This document shows, in pieces, positions 1 through 12,027 of a stretch of 64,000 bases of DNA (position 1 is the stretch's first letter; every line of letters starts with the position of its first letter). The stretch is taken from NCBI GenBank assembly GCA_016937795.1, contig JAFGVV010000052.1, positions 25,037 to 89,036 on the forward strand. The letters are read 5' to 3'. Below the pieces are notes generated by a model. That model saw nothing but the letters and a program-made list of their open reading frames with translations. It searched no databases and was not told the DNA's origin. This DNA is from Paludibacteraceae bacterium (GTDB taxonomy: Bacteria; Bacteroidota; Bacteroidia; Bacteroidales; Paludibacteraceae). The position numbers and the translations under genes are program-made.

Positions 1-2969
1 CTGTTTTGTCCGATCAGATTTTGAGCGGATTGTTTGTAGGAACACGCAGTGGTCTCGATTTTATTGATGTTAATTCGGATGAAATATTCCCTGTGTTGCG
101 ACAATTGCCTGAATATAAAGCAATAAAGTCGGTAACGGGCACTTTTATCGATTCGAAACGCAGACTTTGGGTAGGCACGGGTAATGGTTTGTTTTGTATT
201 TATCTTAATCGCTCCGATTTTCGAAGACAAATAGTTGCATATCAGCACTTTCATTACAAACTAACTGATCCCGATTCCAAGGAAATAGAAAAAATAAGTT
301 GTATCCTCGAAAGCCGGAATCATAAAATGTGGTTCGGAAGCAACGGTAACGGCCTTTATTCGTTCGAAAATGTTGCAGGAAAAGGAGTTTTTAAAAAGTT
401 CGATGTCCGCAGTGGCCTTACCGATAATGTGCTGTATGGCATTCTAGAGGACGAAACCGGCACTTTGTGGTTAAGTACCGATAAAGGTTTATGTGCTTTC
501 GAGCCCGGCAAAAAAAGCTTTCGGAGTTTTAGTACAGTGGATGGACTTGCATCGAACCAGTTTTATTGGGATGCATATTACAAAGGACGAGATGGGAAAC
601 TTTATTTCGGGCATGTAGCCGGACTTACCTGGTTCGATCCATTGAAATATATCCCACAGCAGAGTAATAATAGTGTTGAGATTACACGTATTTCAATACT
701 CAATCAATTTGTGTTCCCTGCACGGCAATCAGGAACTGACAATCATTTGCAGTTCGCTGGCAACAAGCTTGTAGGAATGGTGTTAAAAGAATCCGATAGG
801 GCATTTAGTGTGGAGTTTTCATCATTGAATTATTTTTATCCTGATAAAATTAAATACGCTTATCGGCTAAAAGGCTTTGATAATCAATGGAAAGAGGTGG
901 GTTCGGAGCGAAGATTTGCAAATTTTACCAATATCGGATATGGCAATTATCAACTCGAAATAAAATGCACAAATGCTGATGGTGCTTGGTCGGATAGTGT
1001 GAAAACGTTGCATATTAAAGTGATACCCCCGCTTTATAAAACATGGTGGTTTGTTCTGCTGGTGGTTGCTCTTTTGTTATATGCAATTTTTAGTTACTAC
1101 AAATATCGCATCAATCTGCTCGTTCGTCAGGAGATTCATCTTCGCAAACAGGTGGACGAACGCACAAGTGAAATAGAACAACAGAAAGAAATGCTTCAGG
1201 ATCAGGCATTGAAGCTGAAGGAAAATATGAATATACTGCTCGATCATCAGGCTGAATTGTCGCAGAAAAATGATATGTTGATACGGCAAAATCATGAGAT
1301 AACCCGTCAAAAAGAAGAACTTGAGGAGCTAACGCGGAAAGTAGAAGAGGTTACTGTCGATAAAATTTCCTTTTTCACCAATATTACCCACGAGTTTCGG
1401 ACACCAATTACACTTATACTCGGACCGGTGGAGCGTGCGCTAAAATTAAGTACTAACCCAAAAGTGCTTGAGCAACTTGATATTGTTAAGCGAAACTCAC
1501 GCTTACTGCTTTCGTTAATTAATCAATTGATGGATTTTAGAAAAGTGGACTCCGAAAGAATGAAACTCACGCAAACGCAACAAAACTTTGTTGATTTTTT
1601 GAACGAAATAATTCTTCCGTTCGAGGATTTAGTGAAGGACAGAGGTATTGTGATTCGAAAACAATTTCGCATAAATCCTCCTGAGTTTTTGTTCGACAAG
1701 GATAATATGCAAAAAGTATTGGGAAATCTGCTCTCTAATGCCATCAAATTCACACCCGACAGGGGTCAGATATCCATTATTGCAAGCACTTACACCGATA
1801 AAGCCGATCAGCAGGAAAAACTCTATCTGGCTGTGAAAGACAGTGGAAAAGGGATTTTGCCCGATGATCTTCAACGGATTTTCGAACGCTTTTATCAATC
1901 CAAGCAAAATCAGTTCTACTCGGGCTACGGACAAAGTGGCACCGGCATTGGGCTATATTTGTGTAAACGTATCATCGAACTTCACAATGGGCGTATCGAA
2001 GCGATGAATCTTCATTCGGGAGGAGCATGTTTCCGCTTTATTATTCCCATCGAGCGAAATGTTTCTACCATGTTCACTTTTGACGGAAAACCAATTGAAA
2101 TAGGCTCTGCAATTAAACTTGAGTCTGCCGACGAAATTTCAAGCGAAATCAGTAAAGCAAAACCGCTGGTGCTGATAGTGGAGGACAACAGCGACATGCG
2201 CCAATATATCCGCTCCATTATGATAAACGAATATAACGTACTCGAAGCGCCCAATGGAGTAGTAGGCCTTGAAATAACCAAACGCTATCAGCCCGACTTG
2301 ATTATCAGCGACATTATGATGCCCGAAATGGATGGGATTGAACTATGCGACCAGCTAAAATCTAATTTTGCTACCTCGCATATCCCTATTGTACTGCTTA
2401 CAGCCAAGTCGGCTACAGATACTCAAATCGAAAGTTTTCACAAAGGCGCCGATGCTTTTCTGCTAAAGCCTTTTGACGAAGATTTGCTGAAAGCAATGAT
2501 TCGGAGTCTGACCGAAAAACGTAAACGCATACAAATGAGTTTTGCCGAAAATATGGATACAGAAGTGCTGCATTTCGACGATGAGTCGCTCGATAAAAAA
2601 TTTATGGACAAAGCATTGAGGATTATTCGCGAGAATTATGCAAATCCCGATTTCGATGTCACCGAATTTATCGAAATGATGGGTATCAGTCGCAGTCTTT
2701 TGCACAAAAAACTCACCAATCTGTCAGGGCAGTCGGCAAGTCGTTTTATAAGAATCTACAGGTTGAATATTGCTCGCGAACTGATTGTGAAAAATCGCAT
2801 AAGCCACGCTATGAACATCTCAGAGATTGCTTACGAGGTTGGTTTCAACGATCCTAAGTATTTTACCCGCTGCTTTACCAAACATTTTGGCATTCAACCC
2901 AGTGTGTTTATGGGCGAAAATACTGACACTGGCTTAAATGCAGAGCCGACAGATGATCAGGAAGACTAA
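1..2969 (+). CDS. Hybrid two-component system regulator (HTCS), 5'-truncated by the window edge: propeller repeats, Y_Y_Y domain, TM, HisKA/HATPase, receiver, AraC HTH
   Basis: Translation shows DETGTLWLSTDKGL propeller repeats, THEFRTPITLILGP (H-box), GTGIGLYLCKRIIELHNG (G-box), LIISDIMMPEMDG receiver and an AraC-type C-terminus (ISEIAYEVGFNDPKYFTRCFTKHFG). The frame is open to the window edge. Confidence 0.95.
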   Translation, partial: VLSDQILSGLFVGTRSGLDFIDVNSDEIFPVLRQLPEYKAIKSVTGTFIDSKRRLWVGTGNGLFCIYLNRSDFRRQIVAYQHFHYKLTDPDSKEIEKISCILESRNHKMWFGSNGNGLYSFENVAGKGVFKKFDVRSGLTDNVLYGILEDETGTLWLSTDKGLCAFEPGKKSFRSFSTVDGLASNQFYWDAYYKGRDGKLYFGHVAGLTWFDPLKYIPQQSNNSVEITRISILNQFVFPARQSGTDNHLQFAGNKLVGMVLKESDRAFSVEFSSLNYFYPDKIKYAYRLKGFDNQWKEVGSERRFANFTNIGYGNYQLEIKCTNADGAWSDSVKTLHIKVIPPLYKTWWFVLLVVALLLYAIFSYYKYRINLLVRQEIHLRKQVDERTSEIEQQKEMLQDQALKLKENMNILLDHQAELSQKNDMLIRQNHEITRQKEELEELTRKVEEVTVDKISFFTNITHEFRTPITLILGPVERALKLSTNPKVLEQLDIVKRNSRLLLSLINQLMDFRKVDSERMKLTQTQQNFVDFLNEIILPFEDLVKDRGIVIRKQFRINPPEFLFDKDNMQKVLGNLLSNAIKFTPDRGQISIIASTYTDKADQQEKLYLAVKDSGKGILPDDLQRIFERFYQSKQNQFYSGYGQSGTGIGLYLCKRIIELHNGRIEAMNLHSGGACFRFIIPIERNVSTMFTFDGKPIEIGSAIKLESADEISSEISKAKPLVLIVEDNSDMRQYIRSIMINEYNVLEAPNGVVGLEITKRYQPDLIISDIMMPEMDGIELCDQLKSNFATSHIPIVLLTAKSATDTQIESFHKGADAFLLKPFDEDLLKAMIRSLTEKRKRIQMSFAENMDTEVLHFDDESLDKKFMDKALRIIRENYANPDFDVTEFIEMMGISRSLLHKKLTNLSGQSASRFIRIYRLNIARELIVKNRISHAMNISEIAYEVGFNDPKYFTRCFTKHFGIQPSVFMGENTDTGLNAEPTDDQED

Positions 2970-3070
2970 ATATACAGCCAAAACTTCCTCTAAAAAGCAA
3001 TAATTGTCCACCGAAAAGTGCTTATAAAATTGTTTCTTTGTCAACCATGAACAAACTCTAATTTACACAT

Positions 3071-5026
3071 ATGAGAACAACAAAACTTTTAGCTATCGCA
3101 ATCCTTAGCATACTGCTAAATCTTTCGCACATCAATGCACAAAGCAAAAATGTAGTAGTCGATTTCAAAAAACCGGGCGCTCCCATTCAAAACACTATGT
3201 ATGGTATTTTCTTTGAAGATATAAACTATGGAGCTGATGGCGGCCTGTATGCCGAAAAAATAAAAAACCGTTCTTTCGATTTTCCACAAAATCTTATGGG
3301 CTGGAATATTTTCGGAAAAGTGACAGTAAAAAACGATGGTCCGTTTCAAAATAATCCTAACTACGTTCGTCTGGCTCATTCGGGTCACGACCACAAGCAC
3401 ACCGGACTTGAAAACGAAGGATTCTTCGGAATTACTGTCGAAAAGGATGCCGAATACCGTTTCTCAGTATGGGCGCGTGTAGCATCGGACAATGCTAATG
3501 AGAGCTTCAGAGTCGAACTTGTCGATCGCGACAACCATCCTTTTGGTGCCGAAAATATCACCATCGATTCAAAAGAATGGAAAAAATATCAGCTTGTTTT
3601 CAAAGCGCGTAAAACTGAAATGAAAGGAAAACTACGTATTTTCTTTACTTCGAAAGGAGCTGTCGATCTCGAACACATTTCGCTTTTTCCTGTGGAAACC
3701 TGGAAAGGCCGCGAAAACGGACTGCGCAAAGACCTTGCACAAGCGCTTTACGACCTGAAACCGGGCGTTTTCCGCTTCCCCGGTGGTTGCATTGTGGAGG
3801 GCACCGATCTCGAAACCCGCTACGACTGGAAAAACTCGGTGGGACAGGTTGAAAACCGCAAACTCAACGAAAATCGTTGGCATTATACCTTTACAAATCG
3901 CTTCAACCCCGATTATTTTCAGACTTACGGTCTCGGATTTTACGAATACTTTCTCTTGGCCGAAGACATGGGGTCGGAGCCTCTTCCCATAGTAAATGTG
4001 GGACTTGCCTGTCAGTATCAGAATGGTTGCTGCGAAGCACATGTAGCTGTGGGTGATCTTCACGAATATGTGCAGGATGCCCTCGACCTGATTGAATTTG
4101 CCAACGGCTCGGTTACCAGCAAATGGGGAAAAGTGCGTGCCGATATGGGTCACCCTGCTCCGTTCAATCTGAAATTTTTGGGTGTGGGTAATGAGCAATG
4201 GGGACCCGAATACCCCGAACGTCTCGAAGTATTTATGAAAGCCATCAGAACCAAACATCCTGAAATAAAAATCATTGGAAGTTCAGGTCCGCAATCCGAA
4301 GGAAAAGATTTCGAGTACCTGTGGCCCGAAATGAAACGCCTGAAAGTGGATTTGGTGGACGAGCATTATTATCGTCCGGAAAAATGGTTCCTCGAAGGCG
4401 CTGCCCGTTACGACAGCTACGACCGCAAAGGCCCGAAAGTGTTTGCCGGTGAATATGCCTGTCACCCGCGCAACCGCAAAAATAATTTCGAATCGGCTCT
4501 CAGCGAAGCCGCTTTCATGACCGGTTTCGAACGCAATGCCGATATAGTGCACATGACAACTTATGCCCCGCTTTTTGCACATGTCGATGGCTGGCAATGG
4601 CGTCCCGACCTCATTTGGTTCGACAACCTGAAAAGCGTAAAATCAATCAATTACTACGTGCAGCAACTTTACGGACATAATGCCGGTACTCATGTTCTGA
4701 AAACTTCCGAAAACAAAGTGCCACTCACCGGTCAGGAAGGCATTTATGCCAGTTCGGCACTGGATAAAAAGAAAAATGAAATCATTCTGAAAATTGCCAA
4801 TGTTTCGAGTGAAAAACGCACGCTGAATTACACATTTACCGGGCTGAAAAAAGGCGAACGTAAGGTCACACACACCATTCTGACATCAGCTGATGCAGAT
4901 ATCGAAAATACGTTCGAAAATCCCAATGCGGTAGTTCCGTCTATCGGATCGATGTTGCAAAAAGATAATACATTCGAAGTTGAAATAGCTCCACGATCTT
5001 TCAATGTGTATGTGATTAAACTCTGA
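3071..5026 (+). CDS. Alpha-L-arabinofuranosidase, GH51-like, secreted
   Basis: Signal peptide; FRFPGGCIVEG, GVGNEQWGPEY (acid/base) and FAGEYACHPR (nucleophile region) motifs. Confidence 0.9.
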   Translation: MRTTKLLAIAILSILLNLSHINAQSKNVVVDFKKPGAPIQNTMYGIFFEDINYGADGGLYAEKIKNRSFDFPQNLMGWNIFGKVTVKNDGPFQNNPNYVRLAHSGHDHKHTGLENEGFFGITVEKDAEYRFSVWARVASDNANESFRVELVDRDNHPFGAENITIDSKEWKKYQLVFKARKTEMKGKLRIFFTSKGAVDLEHISLFPVETWKGRENGLRKDLAQALYDLKPGVFRFPGGCIVEGTDLETRYDWKNSVGQVENRKLNENRWHYTFTNRFNPDYFQTYGLGFYEYFLLAEDMGSEPLPIVNVGLACQYQNGCCEAHVAVGDLHEYVQDALDLIEFANGSVTSKWGKVRADMGHPAPFNLKFLGVGNEQWGPEYPERLEVFMKAIRTKHPEIKIIGSSGPQSEGKDFEYLWPEMKRLKVDLVDEHYYRPEKWFLEGAARYDSYDRKGPKVFAGEYACHPRNRKNNFESALSEAAFMTGFERNADIVHMTTYAPLFAHVDGWQWRPDLIWFDNLKSVKSINYYVQQLYGHNAGTHVLKTSENKVPLTGQEGIYASSALDKKKNEIILKIANVSSEKRTLNYTFTGLKKGERKVTHTILTSADADIENTFENPNAVVPSIGSMLQKDNTFEVEIAPRSFNVYVIKL

Positions 5027-5051
5027 TCCGTTTCTCACTTTATAAATTACT

Positions 5052-5090
5052 CGGGAAATGTCTTTCAAATATGACATTCCCGGGTCTTTT
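5052..5090 (+). terminator. Probable intrinsic terminator after the GH51 gene
   Basis: CGGGAAATGTC...GACATTCCCG stem (one bulge) followed by T-rich sequence. Confidence 0.6.
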
Positions 5091-5154
5091 GTTTTGACAC
5101 TTGAGACAAAGGATTTTTTAAGATATAATTTCCCCCGTTCTCATTTTTTTTGCG

Positions 5155-5162
5155 TATATTTG
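5155..5162 (+). promoter_or_regulatory. Candidate Bacteroidetes -7 box (TATATTTG) upstream of gyrB
   Basis: Matches TAnnTTTG about 90 nt upstream of the gyrB ATG. No clear -33 TTTG seen. Confidence 0.4.
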
Positions 5163-5227
5163 TATGTTTTTTCTGAAAAGAATAATGTTCATACTTTTGA
5201 ACATACTTTCATTATTTAAACAACTGA

Positions 5228-7207
<1,980 letters not shown>

Positions 7208-7322
7208 TTGAGTTGTTAATTTCAAAACTTGAGTGTTCGAAAATTTGAATATTTCCTGATGGTTTTCATCTGAAATGAGTATTTAAATTTTCGAATTCCA
7301 CATTTTCAAATTTTTGTTGATA

Positions 7323-7862
7323 ATGAACATAGCCGTTTACTGCTCATCGAGCAATCATATTGCTGAAAATTATCTGACTACAGCTTTCCGGCTGGGGGAA
7401 TGGATAGCGCAAAATGGCCATGTGCTTGTTTTTGGTGGTGCTACAGGTGGTTCAATGTCGGCAGTGTCGGAAGGTGTAGCTTCTCAGAATGGAAAAATTG
7501 TGGGTGTAATACCACCTGCCATTATTCAAATGAACCGACAGAGTCCGTTTTGTACCGAATTGGTGAAGGTGGAGAACATGAGTGAGAGAAAGGCATTTAT
7601 GAAAAACAAAGCCGATGCTTATGTTGTTTTACCCGGTAGTTATGGTACCCTCGACGAACTTTTCGATGTTACTGCTTCGGCCATTGTGGGTGAACATAAA
7701 AAACCTGTGATAATACTCAACGAGAATGGGTTTTATAATCATCTCATTGCTCAGATTGAGTTAATGAAGTCAGAAAAATTTATTCCGGTTGAAAATTTTA
7801 AACCTTTTTTTGTAAATAGCCTGGAGGAATATTTTCAGCAAATTGCTTTTTTATTGGCATAA
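7323..7862 (+). CDS. LOG-family / TIGR00730 Rossmann-fold protein (putative cytokinin-riboside 5'-monophosphate phosphoribohydrolase)
   Basis: PGSYGTLDELFD motif (PGGxGTxxE-like) and GGATGGSM. The ORF track starts at a TTG; ATG at 7323 is preferred. Confidence 0.88.
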   Translation: MNIAVYCSSSNHIAENYLTTAFRLGEWIAQNGHVLVFGGATGGSMSAVSEGVASQNGKIVGVIPPAIIQMNRQSPFCTELVKVENMSERKAFMKNKADAYVVLPGSYGTLDELFDVTASAIVGEHKKPVIILNENGFYNHLIAQIELMKSEKFIPVENFKPFFVNSLEEYFQQIAFLLA

Positions 7863-7897
7863 AATTAATATCATACTAATCATACATTCTGAGTATC

Positions 7898-9214
7898 ATG
7901 AATTTATTTTGGAAAATCCTGTTCGGGAAAATTACTCCAACCGCCAAAATTGAGCAACAGGAGTCGGATTTACAGAAATCGTTCGAACGTTATCTCGAAG
8001 TTGAAAAGTCACTCGAATTAGCTGAGTACAAAACTTTGTTTCATGAGGTAAAAGCACCTGCATTTATCGAGAACAAAAAAACTCTCCAAAACCGGAAATA
8101 TCGTGATACTGAAGAATATCGCGATTCAGCCAAATATAAAAAGCTGGCTGCTAATCATGATATTAAGACTTACTATGAGGTTTTAGCTTCGCAGGATCTC
8201 GAGAGCTTTCTTGAGTTCAAGAAGTCGGCAGAATACGAAGATCTTGGCGATATGAAAAAAGTGAAATCTTCGGAAAAACTACAGAGAATGAAAGCCTTCG
8301 AAAAATCGAATGCTTTTAAAGTGTATAGCCGATTCCACGATTCCTATATTATCAAGGAGTACGAACAATTGAAGGTCATTGTATCGCATCCTGAATTTGT
8401 AGCCAAAAACGAGTTTTGGGCTAACGCTCATCGCTGGCAAACCACGCCCGAGTTTGCCAAAGAACAACGTTTTTATGAGTTAGATAAAAACCCCGATATA
8501 ATTTTTTATAACAAGCAGAATTCCGATCGATTCAATCGTATCAGAGAGCAAAAAGTGTATTTTGATGAGCAGTTTGATTGGAATACGCTCGACAAGTCGC
8601 ATTGGAATTATGGATTTGCGTACAAAAGCCCTTCCCTACTTGCAAATCATTCGTTCGCAAACGAAAAGCAGGCTAATAACAGCGGTAAGAATATATCGGT
8701 AGTAGATGGAAAGCTCCGCATAAGTACCGAAAAGGAAACCATCAAAGCACCTGCATGGCATACAACCAAAGGTTTTATCGAAGAAGAATTTGAATACACA
8801 TCGGATGTATTGCAATCGGCCGCCAGTTTTCGTCAGAAAAAAGGAAAATTCTCTGCTAAAATTCGTTGTACCGGTAATCTTCAACATGCTTTTTGGCTTG
8901 GCGCCGACAAAAAACTTCCGCACATCAATGTGTTTCATTGGGATGGTAAAAAAATAAAAGTCGGAAATGCTGCTCAGCAGGTTTGGGATGGTGTGGAAAT
9001 AAAAGGAATAAATCCTGCGAATTTCTATATTTATTCGCTCGAATGGACAGAAAAAGAACTGATCTGGAGCATCAACAACTACGAGGTTTACCGCACCGCA
9101 GGCAATCTTCCTAAAGAAGAAATGTACTTGGCATTCAGCTCGTTCATTCCTGAAAAAATGAAAGGCGATACCGGAATACTCGAAGTCGATTGGGTCAAAG
9201 TGACTAATAACTGA
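7898..9214 (+). CDS. Laminin-G/GH16-like (concanavalin-A-like fold) protein with N-terminal Tyr/Lys-rich helical repeats and no obvious signal peptide
   Basis: C-terminal half carries FDWNTLDKSHWNYGF, GKFSAKIRCTGNLQHAFWLGAD, YIYSLEWTEKELIWSINNYEVYR (GH16-like). N-terminal ~200 aa are repetitive. Confidence 0.65.
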   Translation: MNLFWKILFGKITPTAKIEQQESDLQKSFERYLEVEKSLELAEYKTLFHEVKAPAFIENKKTLQNRKYRDTEEYRDSAKYKKLAANHDIKTYYEVLASQDLESFLEFKKSAEYEDLGDMKKVKSSEKLQRMKAFEKSNAFKVYSRFHDSYIIKEYEQLKVIVSHPEFVAKNEFWANAHRWQTTPEFAKEQRFYELDKNPDIIFYNKQNSDRFNRIREQKVYFDEQFDWNTLDKSHWNYGFAYKSPSLLANHSFANEKQANNSGKNISVVDGKLRISTEKETIKAPAWHTTKGFIEEEFEYTSDVLQSAASFRQKKGKFSAKIRCTGNLQHAFWLGADKKLPHINVFHWDGKKIKVGNAAQQVWDGVEIKGINPANFYIYSLEWTEKELIWSINNYEVYRTAGNLPKEEMYLAFSSFIPEKMKGDTGILEVDWVKVTNN

Positions 9215-9259
9215 TAACTCAGTTCATTTTCAACTGCCAAATTAAATATAAATCTGCAA

Positions 9260-9423
9260 AGAAGCTGTCCCAAAAGAAGGCAGAACACAAATTACACAAA
9301 AAAAACGCAAATTTTCGCAAATCATATGCTATTGTTATTCACAATAATATAGGATATTGAAATTATTGTATTTGCGTAAATTTGCGTAATTTGCGTTCAA
9401 AATAACTTTTGAGACAGCCTCTT
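9260..9423. mobile_element. MITE-like element (~164 bp) with imperfect terminal inverted repeats AGAAGCTGTCCCAAAAG / CTTTTGAGACAGCCTCT
   Basis: The right end reverse-complemented (AGAGGCTGTCTCAAAAG) matches the left end at 15/17 positions. Subterminal (A)CGCAAATTACGCAAA-type sequence is also inverted. Confidence 0.65.
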
Positions 9424-9469
9424 TCAGTATTTCCAAAATTAAAAAATTGCTCACACACATACAGTAGCT

Positions 9470-10903
9470 ATGACAGCAACAAAAAAAATAAATGTAGCTA
9501 ATCGTTTCGAAATCGGAGGTAACAATCGCTTTGTGCTAATTGCAGGTCCCTGCGCTATCGAAACCGAAGAAATGACCATGCAAGTGGCTGCTGCGTTGAA
9601 AGAAATCTGCCACGATTTGGGCATTCATCTTATTTTCAAATCGTCGTTCGACAAAGCCAACCGCACTTCGGTAAAAGCCCCGCGCGGCTTGGGTATGGAA
9701 CGCGGATTGGAAATTCTGCAACGCGTAAAAGCCGAACTCAATCTGCCCGTGATCACCGATGTACACGAATCGTGGCAATGTGAGCCTGTGGCAAAAGTGG
9801 CCGACATGCTTCAGATTCCGGCTTTTCTTTCACGTCAGACCGATTTGCTGGTAGCTGCTGCCAAAACAGGAAAAATTGTGAATGTAAAAAAAGGTCAGTT
9901 CATGGCGCCCTGGGATATGAAAAACGTGGTTGAGAAACTTCGTGATTCGGGCTCCGAACAGATTTTGCTTTGCGAACGAGGCTCAAGCTTTGGCTACAAC
10001 AACTTAGTGGTGGACATGACCGGACTTGTGGAAATGCGTAGCTATGGTTTTCCGGTGGTTTTCGACGCTACTCATGCGGTGCAAAAACCAGGAGGACAAG
10101 GCACTTCAACAGGTGGTAACCGCGAAATGGTGCCTTACCTGATGCGCGCTGCACTTGCTGTAGGCGTGGATGCCATTTTCGCCGAAGTACATCCCGACCC
10201 CGACCATGCTTTCAGCGATGGACCTAACCAGATACATTTGTCGAATATCCGCAAAATTCTCGAAGAAGCTGTGGCTATCGACGATTTGATTAAAGGAAAC
10301 GGGGAAACGAGGAAACGAGGAGACGAGGAGAAGGGGAGACGAGGAGATGGGGAGGCAGGGAGACCGGGAGACATGGAGACTGAGCGAAATGAATACTCAG
10401 AACTCAAAACTCAAAACTCAGAACTCAATATTAAACTCTTTCTGACAGATGTGGATGGCGTGCTAACCGATGCCGGAATGTATTATTCCGAAAATGGTGA
10501 TGAGCTGAAAAAATTCAACACGCACGATGGAATGGGCTTGCAACTTATTCGCCAGGAAGGTATTAAAACCGGCATTATCACTTCCGAAAACACGATGATG
10601 GTGGAACGTCGTTTCCGCAAACTGAAACTTGATTATCTGTATCAGGGCAAACGCGAAGGCGGCAAACTGGCTTCGGCACTTGAAATTTGCGAAAAAGAAG
10701 GTATTACTCTCCAAAATGTAGCATATATTGGCGACGACATCAATTGTCTGGAACTGCTTTCGAATGTGGGACTCGCAGCGTGTCCGGCCAATGCGCTCGA
10801 TGCAGTAAAACAAATTCCCGGCATTGTACGCATGAATAAAAAAGGTGGTGAAGGTTGCGTGCGCGAATGCATCGAAATGATTATCAATAAAATGGAAAAA
10901 TAA
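9470..10903 (+). CDS. kdsA-kdsC: Bifunctional KDO-8-phosphate synthase / KDO-8-phosphate phosphatase (KdsA-KdsC fusion)
   Basis: N-terminal KdsA (AGPCAIETEE, DVHESWQCEPVAKVADMLQIPAFLSRQTDLL, FAEVHPDPDHAFSDGPNQI) and C-terminal HAD phosphatase (LFLTDVDGVLTDAGMYYSENGDELKKFNTHDGMG, YIGDDINCLELL), continuous in one ORF. Confidence 0.93.
   Translation: MTATKKINVANRFEIGGNNRFVLIAGPCAIETEEMTMQVAAALKEICHDLGIHLIFKSSFDKANRTSVKAPRGLGMERGLEILQRVKAELNLPVITDVHESWQCEPVAKVADMLQIPAFLSRQTDLLVAAAKTGKIVNVKKGQFMAPWDMKNVVEKLRDSGSEQILLCERGSSFGYNNLVVDMTGLVEMRSYGFPVVFDATHAVQKPGGQGTSTGGNREMVPYLMRAALAVGVDAIFAEVHPDPDHAFSDGPNQIHLSNIRKILEEAVAIDDLIKGNGETRKRGDEEKGRRGDGEAGRPGDMETERNEYSELKTQNSELNIKLFLTDVDGVLTDAGMYYSENGDELKKFNTHDGMGLQLIRQEGIKTGIITSENTMMVERRFRKLKLDYLYQGKREGGKLASALEICEKEGITLQNVAYIGDDINCLELLSNVGLAACPANALDAVKQIPGIVRMNKKGGEGCVRECIEMIINKMEK
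10301..10430 (+). repeat. Low-complexity tandem repeat (ACGAGGA/GACGAGGAG and CAGAACTCAAAACTC units) forming the in-frame KdsA-KdsC linker
   Basis: Repeats read directly in nucleotide sequence; encode GNGETRKRGDEEKGRRGDGEAGRPGDMETERNEYSELKTQNSELN. Confidence 0.9.
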
Positions 10904-10910
10904 GCAAGCC

Positions 10911-11861
10911 ATGATAAACGCAGAAAAACGGGCAAAGAAAATATTTGCACAGCAAATTGGCGAATTGCAAAAGCTTTCGGATAAAATTGGTCCGGAAATG
11001 AATCAGGTGGTCGAAATGATTTACGCTTGCCGTGGAAAATTAGTGATAATGGGCGTAGGCAAAACCGGCATTATCGGACACAAAATTGCGTCGTCGTTAG
11101 CTTCCACAGGCACACCTGCCATTTTTGTGAATGCCGCCGAGGCCATGCACGGCGATTTGGGCATGATTTCGCCCGACGATATTGCGCTGCTTATCTCGAA
11201 CAGCGGCAGTTCAATGGAAATTATCAATATTGTAGCGCCTCTGAAAAAAATTGGCTGTCGCATTATTGCCATGACCGGAAATCCGCAATCGCCACTTGCA
11301 CGCGAGGCCGAACTTATGCTGAATGTGGGAGTCGAAAAGGAAGCATGTCCGCTGGGACTTGCACCCACTACATCCACTACAGCTACATTGGTGATGGGCG
11401 ATGCACTGACCATTTGTTTGATGGAACGCCGAAATTTCAAAGCCGAGAACTACGCACTTTATCATCCGGGAGGTGCACTGGGACGGCAGCTGCTCACCCG
11501 TGTAAAAGACGAGATGACCACCGAAATCCCTAAGGTAAACGAAGACAGCATTTTCAAAGATATAATTTTGGAAATGAGTAAAAAACGCCTCGGTATGACA
11601 CTTGTTTACAACGCAAAAAATGAAGCTACCGGCATTATCACTGATGGTGATTTGCGCCGTGCCATCCAGAATTTCGACGACCTGAAAAGCCTCAAAGCTG
11701 CCGACATTATGACAAAAGGCTTTAAACGGATTGACAAAAATGAAATGCTGACCGAAGCGCTCGAGATGATGGATATCAACAATATCACCACTTTAGCCGT
11801 AATGGAAGGCGCAAGCGTTTGCGGTATTCTTTCGATTCATCATATTATTGATTTCAGGTAA
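10911..11861 (+). CDS. kdsD: Arabinose-5-phosphate isomerase (KpsF/GutQ family, SIS + CBS domains)
   Basis: GVGKTGIIGHKIASSLASTGTPAIFVNAAEAMHGDLGM and CBS repeats; adjacent to kdsA/kdsC. Confidence 0.95.
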   Translation: MINAEKRAKKIFAQQIGELQKLSDKIGPEMNQVVEMIYACRGKLVIMGVGKTGIIGHKIASSLASTGTPAIFVNAAEAMHGDLGMISPDDIALLISNSGSSMEIINIVAPLKKIGCRIIAMTGNPQSPLAREAELMLNVGVEKEACPLGLAPTTSTTATLVMGDALTICLMERRNFKAENYALYHPGGALGRQLLTRVKDEMTTEIPKVNEDSIFKDIILEMSKKRLGMTLVYNAKNEATGIITDGDLRRAIQNFDDLKSLKAADIMTKGFKRIDKNEMLTEALEMMDINNITTLAVMEGASVCGILSIHHIIDFR

Positions 11862-12027
11862 TTGGAGGATTGGCTGGTTAATTGGTAATTGGTTAATTGG
11901 TTGATTGGTTTGTAGGGAAAGATCAAAAAGCATTCATTAGATTGGGTTTTTAGCTTAATCATAAAGATAAAAGCAAAGAAAAGACTTTAGTCAAATTACT
12001 TAGCAATGGGTTAAAATTTAGATTAAA

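Noticed and set aside
3632-4258. Long antisense ORF (208 aa) opposite the GH51 gene
   Set aside because: Lies entirely inside a well-supported CDS and has no recognisable domain; typical antisense open frame.
11863-11915. TTAATTGGTTGATTGG-type direct repeats after kdsD
   Set aside because: Short degenerate low-complexity spacer of a kind repeated elsewhere in the window; no structure beyond that.
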